Part shown: positions 52,098 through 60,957 of the stretch, one piece after another
Layout: every line of letters starts with the position of its first letter
How positions within the stretch are numbered: position 1 is the stretch's first letter
From: a virus
Direction: 5' to 3' (one strand)
Virus record (IMG/VR): IMGVR_UViG_3300033148_008025
Coordinates: 57,455-121,454 of that record
DNA: 64,000 nucleotides
Program-made: the position numbers and the translations under genes
Notes under the pieces: generated by a model
The model's database searches: none
What the model was told of the DNA's origin: nothing
Seen by the model: only the letters and a program-made list of their open reading frames with translations

Positions 52098-52190
52098 ACA
52101 AGTTTCTCCTTCAGGTGTATTTCCGCTCGCTTGACCTGATTTTTGATAGCTTATACCTTCAAGTAGAACACTTGGAAGCAGGGAACCAAC
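52098..52190. promoter_or_regulatory. Divergent regulatory region before the head module
   Basis: Contains TTGACC (52131-52136), a 16-base spacer and ATACCTTCAAGTA (52153-52165), nearly the same box as at 22073-22085. It would drive the plus-strand head module from 52191. Confidence 0.45.
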
Positions 52191-53144
52191 ATGAGTACAA
52201 ACCATTTTGCCTTCGTCACATCTGATTCAGCACCCGGACAAACGAAGGTGGCCGCTGATCGGCTGGAGCTCCTTGGACAAATTGCAGCAAAGCACTATCT
52301 CGAAGATCGGGTACCACTCAACACCTCCATCAAAAAGATGGCACAGGAAAACGATTTGAATCACAACCAGATTCAAAGGATCTGCGAGATGGCAAACATC
52401 TCAACACATAAGGGGCTTTGGGCCAAAACCGCACAAAAAGAGAGTGTCGCCTTCGACCTGGCCGATGCCAGAAACATTGCAACAGTTTCTCCAAGCCCAA
52501 GCAAGGACGAAGATGAGAGCGAGTGTGGGTGTTCCTCGGCATCATCTCCATCGTCCGTAGACTCAGATTACATGGCACCACCGAAAGGGATCCCACTTCC
52601 TGGCCCATCGATAATGTCAATGATGGGCGCAGATCCATCTAAGGTTCACAACGGACTGAGTTCCGAGCCTGAGTCGAAGAAAATCATCATCATTCTTCAA
52701 AAGAAAGCGAGTGAAAGAAAAACTCTTGCAGACTCAATCCTCTACAAAGGGATGGAACTAGAAACACTTGAGAAAAAAGCCTATCAAACTGTAAAGCAAA
52801 CAGTTCTCGGCGGATCATCTTTTTCACAAGTATTCAAGGCAGCAGTAGGAGCGGGACTTGGCAAGATTGCCAATGAGAAATTACCGGAATATCAGGACAG
52901 ACTTATAGAAGAAACACACGGCGAGACTCGTAATCGCCTTGTGAAGTGTGCGATCCACAAGGCGCCGGAAGATTTGATTAGCTCCAACCTGGGCAACATG
53001 GTGGTCATCAACGGAGCCCACCCAGTGATAGTTTCTCTGGATACGGTTCAGAGGAAAACCGGCGAAATCAAAAATGGAATCAGCAACCTTCTTCGCATCG
53101 ACGATGAAGTGAAGATTTACCAACAGCGTCTAAGGGAGCTGTAG
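52191..53144 (+). CDS. First head-module protein, 317 aa
   Basis: The N-terminal 70 residues contain a possible DNA-binding helix pair (LNTSIKKMAQENDLNHNQIQ, RICEMANISTHKG). A Ser/Asp-rich disordered stretch follows (about 95-130). The C-terminal half is alpha/beta (AVGAGLGKIANEKLPEYQDR, LGNMVVINGAHPVIVSL). It opens the head operon after the divergent region. The protein could be a DNA-associated internal protein. The stop overlaps the next GTG. Confidence 0.55.
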   Translation: MSTNHFAFVTSDSAPGQTKVAADRLELLGQIAAKHYLEDRVPLNTSIKKMAQENDLNHNQIQRICEMANISTHKGLWAKTAQKESVAFDLADARNIATVSPSPSKDEDESECGCSSASSPSSVDSDYMAPPKGIPLPGPSIMSMMGADPSKVHNGLSSEPESKKIIIILQKKASERKTLADSILYKGMELETLEKKAYQTVKQTVLGGSSFSQVFKAAVGAGLGKIANEKLPEYQDRLIEETHGETRNRLVKCAIHKAPEDLISSNLGNMVVINGAHPVIVSLDTVQRKTGEIKNGISNLLRIDDEVKIYQQRLREL

Positions 53145-53497
53145 TGAATAACGTACTAAACGGATTCGCCTCTGAACTAACCAAGGTTGCCCTAGCCAAA
53201 GGGCTTGGAAGGGTTGGTAAGTTCATGATGAAACACCCTGTAGCTGGAATCATGGTTCCAATAATTGGAGCCACATCTATTGCAGCGGGAACGCAGGCGT
53301 ATAAAAGTGGGAAATCTGGGGGGCGAGGGCGCTATCTGAAAGCGTCACCTCGAGGGGCTAGCAAGTCTGCATACACCAACTACCACGGGCTTATGAAGCA
53401 CAGGGCTTCCAAAAAAGACATCAAAAAAATTACAGGGAAATATCGGGAAAGCGCATTTTCACGACGTGGCCCCTCTTCCAAATCTAAGAAAGCATAG
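53144..53497 (+). CDS. Motif-bearing basic membrane-active-type protein, 117 aa
   Basis: GTG start overlapping the previous stop. Begins MNNVLNGFASELTKVALAKG, the shared motif. A hydrophobic stretch (VAGIMVPIIGATSIAAG, about 38-54) is followed by a very basic Gly/Lys/Arg C-terminus. The combination suggests an internal head protein that contacts membrane or DNA during ejection; this is inference. Confidence 0.55.
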   Translation: MNNVLNGFASELTKVALAKGLGRVGKFMMKHPVAGIMVPIIGATSIAAGTQAYKSGKSGGRGRYLKASPRGASKSAYTNYHGLMKHRASKKDIKKITGKYRESAFSRRGPSSKSKKA

Positions 53498-53499
53498 TC

Positions 53500-54207
53500 A
53501 TGAATTCACTCCACCTTCTTGTCGAATGTCACCGCCGCGGATACCTATCAAAGGAAGCTGCAGACAGCGTTGCCGAAGTTCGCGAGCGACTGATCATGGG
53601 CGCCCTAAAGAAAGAGGCAAAGGAATTTGTCGAGGCGCTTTCCTCGCGCGAGTTTGACAAAGAAGCATCTTCTATTGGATCTTCTATTGGATCTAAAATC
53701 GTATCTAAATACAGGTCGGCCAAGAGCGGGATTGAAGGATTGGCAACCAGCGACGGACTCTGGGAAAGGTCTGTCCGAAACCTTGCACTTCTAACGGGAA
53801 TGGGAGCAGCTGTTGGGGCAGGTGGCGCTGGTGTAGATGCATTTCTGTCACATCGGAAGGATACCCAGACTAGGAAGAGGATTGAGAGGTCCTATCCTCA
53901 AATGTTCAAGCTTGAGCCAGATTTGAACGAACATGACAAGTCCACAATCAGTCGGAACTTTCAGGTTCTAGCAACATACGCTCCTTCCATTGCAGCAAAT
54001 CCTGTCGTTGCTGCAACATGGTCTCTCGAAAAAGCCATTCGTGGACGAATTGAGCCACTTGAAATCAAGAGCCTTGCTGAAACACAGACAGCGATCGACA
54101 GGGCATCAGAGCGTGAACACTTCATTGCTACGCCGGCAGCTAGGAACATCATGGGCATAGCGACATCGTCGCTCGGCAAGATTGAACCTCTCAAGGATGC
54201 AATCTAG
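53500..54207 (+). CDS. Head-module protein with hydrophobic helix, 235 aa
   Basis: Starts 2 bp after the previous stop. Helical, with KxA-type motifs early (LSKEAADS, FDKEASSIG) and a direct SSIGSSIGS repeat near residue 55. A hydrophobic stretch (ALLTGMGAAVGAGGAGVDAF, about 98-117) could span a membrane. C-terminal half: VLATYAPSIAANPVVAATW. Unnamed. Confidence 0.55.
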   Translation: MNSLHLLVECHRRGYLSKEAADSVAEVRERLIMGALKKEAKEFVEALSSREFDKEASSIGSSIGSKIVSKYRSAKSGIEGLATSDGLWERSVRNLALLTGMGAAVGAGGAGVDAFLSHRKDTQTRKRIERSYPQMFKLEPDLNEHDKSTISRNFQVLATYAPSIAANPVVAATWSLEKAIRGRIEPLEIKSLAETQTAIDRASEREHFIATPAARNIMGIATSSLGKIEPLKDAI

Positions 54208-54216
54208 GAACGCACG

Positions 54217-55662
54217 GTGGCAAGAGACCCTCTTAGCTTCTTCGTAAATGAGAAGGTGGCGAGCCTGAGTGCGCCTGAGACGCCTGTTGATGAGTTTCAT
54301 CGTATCCCGGCTCGTCCCTCCGACCAGAGTATTGATCCCGGAGAACGTGCCCTAGCTGGCCTTGCCGCTGTAACAGGATCGCTCATTTCCAAGATTGTCC
54401 CATGGGCCACCGAGATTGCTGTCAGCAATCAATTCTCGAAAGGAGAGAAAGCTTTTCCGCGTCCTGGGGGGATTGGTCCCGTATCAACTATTGGTGAATT
54501 CCTAACCCAAGATTCTGCCCCACCCAAGTCGAGAATAATGGGCTTGTTCGATGTTACCGGACGATCACCCAGCAAGGAGGAATGGCATTCGACAGGAATG
54601 ACCAGCCAGCGAATCAATTTTGGACACAGGTTGAAGGAAATTGAGGACATCGCAGACTCCTTTATCGACAAACACAGGTTGAAAGAAAAAGGGGTGAAAC
54701 TACATTTTCGGCAAGGACCGATAAGTGGAACGGTTACAGGATCGTATTCTCCTTCCACCAAAAAAGTACACATTCCATACACCGGAAAAGAGGCAGTACT
54801 TCATGAGCTCGGGCATGCAGCCGACTACACAACGAGGATTGGAAAAATTCGCTCACACGTAGGGCCCGCCATCAAAAAGAGTGTTCTCGTTGCCTTGCCG
54901 ATCGCACTAGCCGCAGGTGACCAAGTTAAAGAAATAATCCCTGGAACAATAGATGATAGGGCCATCGAGTTCATGCAGGACAATGCTCCAGCAATCATGG
55001 GGGCGACGCTTGCTGCAACTGTTATTTATCCAGAAGCAAAAGCAACCATGCTTGCAGTAAGGCATGTTGCCGAGAAAGAAGGCCCAATCGCTGCTAGGGC
55101 TATGATGAAAAAACTCGGCCCAGCGTTGGGAAGCTATGTCATCGGGGCCATACCGGCAATCATAGGAATGTCACTTGCACGCAAATATATGCGTGAAGCC
55201 CGGGAAGAGAAGGCTGAGCTCATCGACGAAATTGAAAAAATTGGTTCAGTCGTAGATGTATTCGTCCATCACGGCAAGGACATCTCACACGTTGCTAAGG
55301 GCATCGCAAGAGGCACTGCTGAGCTCATGTCAAAACCTGGAACAATGAAAAACATCGCCAGGGCGGCCAAGGAAGTAGGTACTTCCCCGGAGTTTGTACA
55401 TGGTGCGATAGTGAGTGCTGTTCCCGCGGCCCTTGGTGCCCTCTATATGTACGGAACTCCTAGCGGTGATATTGCACGAAAGAGAATGCACAAAAGACAG
55501 ATCCAGAAGCTTCCGCACAGCATGGTTGGTAATCAGACGATGGCAACTGAGAGCTGGAGAGAAGAGCACCCGCTGCGATTTGCTGGAATTGTAGCTCTGG
55601 GCACAGCCATGGCTGGGGGAATCATGACGAAATTCATAAGAGACTTGGCTCCGATCCTATGA
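54217..55662 (+). CDS. HExxH metallopeptidase-like protein with membrane helices, 481 aa
   Basis: GTG start. Zinc-peptidase motif HELGHA at 196-201 (H196, E197, H200), in EAVLHELGHAADYTT, preceded by a beta region (ISGTVTGSYSPSTKKVHIPY). The following 250 residues hold several hydrophobic helices (SVLVALPIALAAGD, NAPAIMGATLAATVIY, LGSYVIGAIPAIIGMSL, VSAVPAALGALYMYG). The N-terminus SFFVNEKVASLSA resembles the head-protein motifs. A peptidase with membrane segments inside the head module could act on the host envelope. The stop overlaps the next ATG (ATGA). Confidence 0.6.
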   Translation: MARDPLSFFVNEKVASLSAPETPVDEFHRIPARPSDQSIDPGERALAGLAAVTGSLISKIVPWATEIAVSNQFSKGEKAFPRPGGIGPVSTIGEFLTQDSAPPKSRIMGLFDVTGRSPSKEEWHSTGMTSQRINFGHRLKEIEDIADSFIDKHRLKEKGVKLHFRQGPISGTVTGSYSPSTKKVHIPYTGKEAVLHELGHAADYTTRIGKIRSHVGPAIKKSVLVALPIALAAGDQVKEIIPGTIDDRAIEFMQDNAPAIMGATLAATVIYPEAKATMLAVRHVAEKEGPIAARAMMKKLGPALGSYVIGAIPAIIGMSLARKYMREAREEKAELIDEIEKIGSVVDVFVHHGKDISHVAKGIARGTAELMSKPGTMKNIARAAKEVGTSPEFVHGAIVSAVPAALGALYMYGTPSGDIARKRMHKRQIQKLPHSMVGNQTMATESWREEHPLRFAGIVALGTAMAGGIMTKFIRDLAPIL

Positions 55663-56477
55663 CCAAAGTTCGCGGCATAGCCCTAGTTGGGGGATGGACG
55701 CCAGAGGAGAAGAAGGTAATTCCCGAAATCCTGGGTCCCATGCCAGACGCCTGGCTCAAGGACAACCCGTTCATTTCTCGCATCATACGAAAACCCACTC
55801 TTCTCAATGCGCCCAAAACGGCGCCAGGCCATTCAAAGTATGAACCGCAGAACAGGTCAATTGTCGTATTCGACAAGGGCGTGTATCATGACGGAAAGAT
55901 AGACCTGGAGCAGTTTCGGCGCTCTGTCTGCCACGAGCTGGCACATGCAATCCTTGAACTACACCCAAAACTCCTGTCAAAGTGGACTATCGCCACAAAG
56001 AACGACGACTACGTTGATGACTACGCAAAGACCAGCCCAGAAGAAGATTTCGCCGACACCTTTTCTGAATTCTTCATTGATCCAAAAAAAACACGTAGTG
56101 TTGTCCCAAGGAAGGCAAACTTCGTGCAAAAGCTTCTATCCCTGTCTAGGGGTGGAGAGGAAAAAATAGCCATGTTCAATATCGCATCATTCGCCGACGA
56201 GCTCACAAAGACCGCCATCTCCGGATCTGCCCTGAAGGACATGCTGTCGAAAGCTGTTCGTTCTCCCGCAACAAAGGGCGTAGGCCTCGCAGGAGCAGGA
56301 GCAGGAGGCGGTGCCATCGTCGGTCATGAGATGGGCGAAGGAACGGGACTCAAGCAGGGGCGCAAGAATGTTCGGACGGTTGCCGTGCAAGCACGCAAGA
56401 TTGGACGCAGGGAAGGTGTCATGATGTATCATCAAGCTCTGCAGAAGTCACTGCGCTCTCGAGGGCAACAACGATAG
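55659..56477 (+). CDS. HExxH metallopeptidase-like protein fused to a FADELTK-motif domain, 272 aa
   Basis: Residues about 1-140 form a small zinc-peptidase-like domain: HELAHA at 92-97 (H92, E93, H96) and a downstream SPEEDFADTFSEFF segment where the third ligand would sit. From residue 172 a second part begins MFNIASFADELTKTAISG with a Gly/Ala-rich stretch and a basic C-terminus. A ribosome-site-like GGAGAGG lies 11 bases before the ATG at 56172, so the second part may also be made on its own. It is the second of two adjacent HExxH proteins. Confidence 0.6.
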   Translation: MTKVRGIALVGGWTPEEKKVIPEILGPMPDAWLKDNPFISRIIRKPTLLNAPKTAPGHSKYEPQNRSIVVFDKGVYHDGKIDLEQFRRSVCHELAHAILELHPKLLSKWTIATKNDDYVDDYAKTSPEEDFADTFSEFFIDPKKTRSVVPRKANFVQKLLSLSRGGEEKIAMFNIASFADELTKTAISGSALKDMLSKAVRSPATKGVGLAGAGAGGGAIVGHEMGEGTGLKQGRKNVRTVAVQARKIGRREGVMMYHQALQKSLRSRGQQR

Positions 56478-56490
56478 ACGGGAAACTCCC

Positions 56491-57342
56491 ATGGTGAAAA
56501 AAAACGCATCAGGCCTCTTCTTCGAAAAGAGAGCTCAGTCAAGTTCTGGGAAATTCTTTAGCCAGATGCCAGGGCGTGAAACTGGTGAATTTTTCGGCAA
56601 ACAGGCAACGACCGCGTTGCCACAGCCATCACCCACAACACCGTCAAAGCCACCGGTTGACAAGATCAACATCGGAGCAACAGGTGGTCCTACTGGCGGC
56701 CAAGGATACCGCGGAGAGGGCATGAGTGGAGGGATGTATGGGTGTGGAACTGGAGAAAAGACAGCCTCTAGAACCCCGAATGAATGGTCTCACGAAACAG
56801 ATCTTCCTAACGGCTTCCATCGTCCCGCAAAAGATCAACCAGAAGACCTCGAGGCTGGCGGCGAAAGATTCTTCGATTCAGAAGTGGAAGGTCCAAGCTA
56901 TCGATCATCAGATGGAATGCGCCATGGGGTCAAAGAAGGAGGAAGCATGCACATGCGTCCTGGCTCTGGACATCAGATAGGCAAGCATGCATCGCAAGCC
57001 CCTCGGTTCCTGGGGACGTCATTCGCCAAAGAAGCTGGTTATGGGTCAGAATTCAAGTCAAGCCTGGGCAAAGCCAAGGATGAATTCGTGTCCAGCCTGG
57101 GCAAAGCAAAAGAAGAAGCCGGCGAAGAAGCATCTGGCGCACTGCACTCTATAACCAAGAGTCCTCTTGCGGCAGCTGCAATTACCGGACTAGCCGGTGC
57201 GGCTTTGCTCCGCGGAGGCAGGAGGGGTTACAAAACCCTCAAGGGTGCAATCAAAAAAACTCCTGCAAAAAAAGCCCCGGAGTCGCTAAAAGACAAAGCA
57301 AGAAGTAAAGTCCAGGAACTCGTTGGCAAAATCACTCAATAA
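56491..57342 (+). CDS. Gly/Ser-rich head-module protein, 283 aa
   Basis: Starts MVKKNASGLFFEKRAQ; three FFxKxA-like elements appear early (LFFEKRAQ, EFFGKQAT, TSFAKEAG near 175). The middle is Gly/Pro/Ser-rich and disordered. Residues 190-235 contain two copies of SSLGKAK (SSLGKAKDEFVSSLGKAKEE). A hydrophobic helix (PLAAAAITGLAGAALLRGG) and a basic C-terminus follow. Probably an internal head protein. Unnamed. Confidence 0.55.
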   Translation: MVKKNASGLFFEKRAQSSSGKFFSQMPGRETGEFFGKQATTALPQPSPTTPSKPPVDKINIGATGGPTGGQGYRGEGMSGGMYGCGTGEKTASRTPNEWSHETDLPNGFHRPAKDQPEDLEAGGERFFDSEVEGPSYRSSDGMRHGVKEGGSMHMRPGSGHQIGKHASQAPRFLGTSFAKEAGYGSEFKSSLGKAKDEFVSSLGKAKEEAGEEASGALHSITKSPLAAAAITGLAGAALLRGGRRGYKTLKGAIKKTPAKKAPESLKDKARSKVQELVGKITQ

Positions 57343-57356
57343 CCAGGAACACAAAA

Positions 57357-57725
57357 ATGGAAAATCTTACTGACGTATACCAACAAATCGCAGCTGCAGA
57401 TGCTGGGAAACTCGAGAAGCAAGCTGCGGTGATCAAAGTAGCCGAAGAGGAAGATGCTGCCGGCCGCATCATGGCTCGTGGCTTTGCCGACGAACTGACC
57501 AAAATTGCCGGCGACGACGCAGGATACGGACAAGATCCGTCGATGGCGAAAACAAAGCTTCCTACCCCCCCGAAGGTAGGCGGAACGGTCAAAGCTCCAG
57601 ACTTCAAAGTCGGAGGAGGAGCCACCGGTCCAGGCCCAGGTTTGGCTGGTCGACCAATTAAAGCTCCGCCTGTGAAAGCTGAGCCAGAAAAGGTCAAGCT
57701 GAAGCGTCCAGGCGGTCGCCAGTAA
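57357..57725 (+). CDS. Short head protein with tandem assembly motifs, 122 aa
   Basis: Contains the two-part module also seen at 60238 and 61005: ENLTDVYQQIAAADAGKLEK then, near residue 35, AAGRIMARGFADELTKIAGD. The rest is Pro/Gly/Lys-rich and probably disordered. It is one of three paralogs of this module in the window. Role inferred: scaffold-like or head-targeted protein. Confidence 0.6.
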   Translation: MENLTDVYQQIAAADAGKLEKQAAVIKVAEEEDAAGRIMARGFADELTKIAGDDAGYGQDPSMAKTKLPTPPKVGGTVKAPDFKVGGGATGPGPGLAGRPIKAPPVKAEPEKVKLKRPGGRQ

Positions 57726-57734
57726 ACACCTGTC

Positions 57735-58418
57735 ATGAACAACCTCCTCCAAGGCTTCGCTGACGAGTTGACCAAGGTCGGCTTCAAACTCAAAGCGAAC
57801 AAATCTACGGGCCCAGCAGGAAATGCTGGCGCCCCAAGTCCCATGGGATATGGCCGCGTTGCTGCGCCAAAACCATTGGGCTCAGGAGGAGGTCCAACCA
57901 GTGCTGGGCTAACTGGCATAGGGCGGCAGCAAATGAATTTTTCTGCAAAACAGAAAAAGCCCAAATATGTCTCCGCTGGAACCCAGAAATTTGCTCCAGC
58001 AAAACCACCCGAAGTTCAGAAAAATAAGAAGGGTGGGGGGCGGAGAAAGCGGGGGGCAAAAAAAGACCTCGGACCAGCGTGGGAAACCGGAGCACAGCGA
58101 CTGAATAGGAGAGTAGGCGAACAGCGAAGTGCCACGAAGGCAAAGGGGAGGACCGATTCTGAGTGGTTTCAAAAGCAAACACCCAAAGCCGGCGGCAAGC
58201 CAACAGTAAAGTCAACGTCGGACCAAGCCCGATATAGTAAGTTGAAGGCAAAGGGCAATACCGGCAGGTGGGCGGCTGCCCATGGAAAGCCAATACGGTC
58301 CACTGGAACAACCCTCAGTCCATCCGCAAAAGCTCGACAGGCTCGACTAAGCCAATCTGCCAACAAGGCAAGGGCTATCGTCACGAAGCCGAACCTAAAA
58401 GGACTCATGAGACAGTAG
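57735..58418 (+). CDS. Highly basic head protein with FADELTK motif, 227 aa
   Basis: Starts MNNLLQGFADELTKVGFK. The remaining 200 residues are dominated by Lys, Arg, Gly, Ala, Pro and Ser with almost no acidic residues (RRKRGAKK, KAKGRTDSEWFQKQT), low-complexity and disordered. A DNA-condensing or internal packaging protein is a reasonable inference. The protease gene follows at once: its ATG is the codon directly after this stop. Confidence 0.55.
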   Translation: MNNLLQGFADELTKVGFKLKANKSTGPAGNAGAPSPMGYGRVAAPKPLGSGGGPTSAGLTGIGRQQMNFSAKQKKPKYVSAGTQKFAPAKPPEVQKNKKGGGRRKRGAKKDLGPAWETGAQRLNRRVGEQRSATKAKGRTDSEWFQKQTPKAGGKPTVKSTSDQARYSKLKAKGNTGRWAAAHGKPIRSTGTTLSPSAKARQARLSQSANKARAIVTKPNLKGLMRQ

Positions 58419-60236
58419 ATGTACAAGCTTCTAACATTCTCCGGATACGACAATCGAACCGGACCTCACATCTTTCCGATTGAGGCAGATGTCGATAAAA
58501 GCATTGGGCATATCAAAATGGCCCGAGAGCTTCCTGCGTCAATCGAGCAGTACATTCGAAATTCAAAACCCGTAAAAGGGAAGACACAGCTACTCATCGA
58601 TGCGATGGGGGCAGGCGAATTTTACGGATCAAACGTGAATGGAGACTTCTTCCCAGAAGAGGCTTTGCGTCACGAAGGTCCAGACTACGGATACAGAACA
58701 TTCATGATGTATGCGTATCCGTTTAAGCATCACGTCAACAAGGATCCTGCTCGAGCCTACGGTGACAAAGTCGTTCTTTCGTCATACGACCCGAAGATGC
58801 ATCGAGTTCTTCTTATCGTTCGTGTCGACGACGCAAAGTGCCAAGACATTCTTGGAGATCTGGACGACGGAACCTACTGGGACGTCAGCATGGGATGCCG
58901 AGTCCCATGGGACGAGTGCTCAATCTGTCACAACCGAGCAAAAAACCGAGCGGAGTACTGCACACACCTTCGCTATCAGATGAACAAGATCCTACAAGAC
59001 GGGAAAAGAGTTTTTGCATACAACCGTCTTCCAAAATTCTTCGATATCAGTTTTGTCACAATCGGCGCAGAGAAGGCATCTCACATTCTGAAAAAGGTCG
59101 CACACACAGGCCGAGCGGAAGAACTTGTCTTAAGCTCCGACGCTGGAGAGCACTATTATTCAAAGCTGGCAGACGTAGAGAAGGCTGCTGAGCAAAGCAA
59201 GCGAGCGGAAATCGAAAAAGAAGTCCCTTCCCAGCCAGCGGCGAACATCCAACCAGCAACACCGGCTGACAAGGCAAAGGTGGAAGGTTTTCTCGGCGCT
59301 GCTGGCGCACTGAAGTCCTGCGAACGTCCGATCCCGAATCAGACTCTAGATCGGATGGCACAACACCCGATGAGGGATATCTTCACAACGCTTGCAACGC
59401 TTGGAGTCGACCTGCGACCCAATGAATTCCAACGAATCGTTCTCATGAAGCAGGGTGCCGCTAAGCTGGCCAGCGCACTTGAACAACACAGGCTTGTTTT
59501 TGATGAAACGAAACCAGCGACATCTATCCCCAAATGGGCAATGGATTTCAAAAAAATAAATCATGGCGCTATCAATGAAAAGGTAGCGATGATCATCCAG
59601 CCATGGCTCAAAGAGCGGTCCTGCTATCCAGACATTCTCCAAAAAAGAATCGGTCGAATGGAGAAGCAAGCAGAGCTTGATTTCAAGTACGACAGCGATA
59701 GCCAGTGGCATCCGATGACCGATGACCAAAAGCGTGAAGCATCTGGAATGCACGGGTTAGTGCCCGCAAGCGCAGCTTTAGCTGCAGGCTTCATGGTTTT
59801 CAGAAAGATTTTTCCTGGGCTACAGACTACTGGCCCAGCGCCAATCCGCGCCATAGCAAAACACCCATGGCTCCTTCCCATGCTGATTGGGGCCGGCGTT
59901 GGGGCATCTGTTGGGATGCAAACAATGAACGCTCCCATGCCTCTAACAAAAGAGGGAGGTGTTGCTAGACTTGACGCTAAAAAAGTAGGGGCCTACCATG
60001 GTGCCAATGGCGCAAGTGAAAACACATCAAGTCCACTCCATCATGGGATGATCACACTTGCCTATGTCTACTCTAATACCACCCAGAACAAGCAACGCGG
60101 ACAATACGATCAGCTGATCACTCAACGACCTGAGCTTGCAAAACTAAGCAAAGTTGCAAACCATCAAACTCGCCACTCATCGCAAGATGTAAAAATTGCT
60201 GATTCAATTCGGCGAACAGAAAGCAAAAGGAAATAA
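58419..60236 (+). CDS. Prohead protease-like protein (S78-like) with long C-terminal extension, 605 aa
   Basis: The first 215 residues resemble HK97-type prohead serine proteases: GSNVNGDFFPEEAL, the candidate catalytic His in FKHHVNKDPARAYG (H104 or H105) and the candidate catalytic Ser in DVSMGCRVPWDE (S157), with a C-x2-C plus C pattern around 164-180. It is placed before scaffold, decoration and capsid genes as expected. The family is usually about 200 aa, so the remaining 390 residues are extra: KxA motifs (LKKVAH, EKVAMI, EKQAEL) and two hydrophobic helices (SAALAAGFMVFRKIF, LLPMLIGAGVGASVGMQT). The extension may be scaffold-like and self-cleaved. Confidence 0.7.
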   Translation: MYKLLTFSGYDNRTGPHIFPIEADVDKSIGHIKMARELPASIEQYIRNSKPVKGKTQLLIDAMGAGEFYGSNVNGDFFPEEALRHEGPDYGYRTFMMYAYPFKHHVNKDPARAYGDKVVLSSYDPKMHRVLLIVRVDDAKCQDILGDLDDGTYWDVSMGCRVPWDECSICHNRAKNRAEYCTHLRYQMNKILQDGKRVFAYNRLPKFFDISFVTIGAEKASHILKKVAHTGRAEELVLSSDAGEHYYSKLADVEKAAEQSKRAEIEKEVPSQPAANIQPATPADKAKVEGFLGAAGALKSCERPIPNQTLDRMAQHPMRDIFTTLATLGVDLRPNEFQRIVLMKQGAAKLASALEQHRLVFDETKPATSIPKWAMDFKKINHGAINEKVAMIIQPWLKERSCYPDILQKRIGRMEKQAELDFKYDSDSQWHPMTDDQKREASGMHGLVPASAALAAGFMVFRKIFPGLQTTGPAPIRAIAKHPWLLPMLIGAGVGASVGMQTMNAPMPLTKEGGVARLDAKKVGAYHGANGASENTSSPLHHGMITLAYVYSNTTQNKQRGQYDQLITQRPELAKLSKVANHQTRHSSQDVKIADSIRRTESKRK

Positions 60237-60237
60237 C

Positions 60238-60957
60238 ATGCCCTCTCTCGACGACCTCATGAGCAAATTTGCATCAGACGAATCAGCTACAGAAAATTTC
60301 GCAGTCCCCGGCGACGCCGTTGTCCCGGATTTTAACCCCGTCGACGACGGACAACTCAAGACAGCCTCTGAAGGAAACCAGGAAATGCGCTCACTCACCG
60401 ACATCTATATGGCAATCGCTGACAACGACCTCGAGAAGCAAGCTGCTGCTGCTGCTCATATCCCCGAAGAAAACTACGACGATGTAGACTTCGCAAAGAT
60501 CGCAGGTGATCTTGCTTCCGCCGAAGCAGCCGATCTTGCAATCCAGGATGAGCATAGCGGCGATGGTGCGGACATGGTCAAAGTTGCAGCAGAGTACGAC
60601 TCTGCCGGCCGCATCATGGCTCGTGGCTTTTATGATGAGTTCATGAAGCTTGCTGGTGCAATGGATACTGACGTATCCTCAAATCAGATGACGGAATCAC
60701 CATCCGCTTCATCTACCCCAGCCTTCGGTGACCGAGGACTGCCAACTGTTCCTACGAACTTTGCTGGCAACGAAGCCCACGATGGTCAAATCGAAACAGC
60801 AGGCCAAGCTGGTAAGCAGGTTTACAGCGACGTGCTCAAGCCAAGCAAAAGCATCTCTGCTGGCCAGGGAACCGGGGACGACCCCGAAGCTGCAGCAGTT
60901 AGCCTTGGTGGCGGTTCTCCCGCAGGATTCGCAACTGTGAAAGACCTTACGGCCTAG
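60238..60957 (+). CDS. Scaffold-like protein with tandem assembly motifs, 239 aa
   Basis: Start: ATG 60238 with AAAAGGAA, one base after the protease stop; the frame extends upstream to 60196 without a ribosome site. Acidic, with KxA motifs. Contains MRSLTDIYMAIADNDLEKQA (about 50-68), then SAGRIMARGFYDEFMKLAGA (about 122-141), the same two-part module as at 57357 and 61005. Position between protease and decoration/capsid genes suits a scaffold. The stop lies in a hairpin. Confidence 0.65.
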   Translation: MPSLDDLMSKFASDESATENFAVPGDAVVPDFNPVDDGQLKTASEGNQEMRSLTDIYMAIADNDLEKQAAAAAHIPEENYDDVDFAKIAGDLASAEAADLAIQDEHSGDGADMVKVAAEYDSAGRIMARGFYDEFMKLAGAMDTDVSSNQMTESPSASSTPAFGDRGLPTVPTNFAGNEAHDGQIETAGQAGKQVYSDVLKPSKSISAGQGTGDDPEAAAVSLGGGSPAGFATVKDLTA

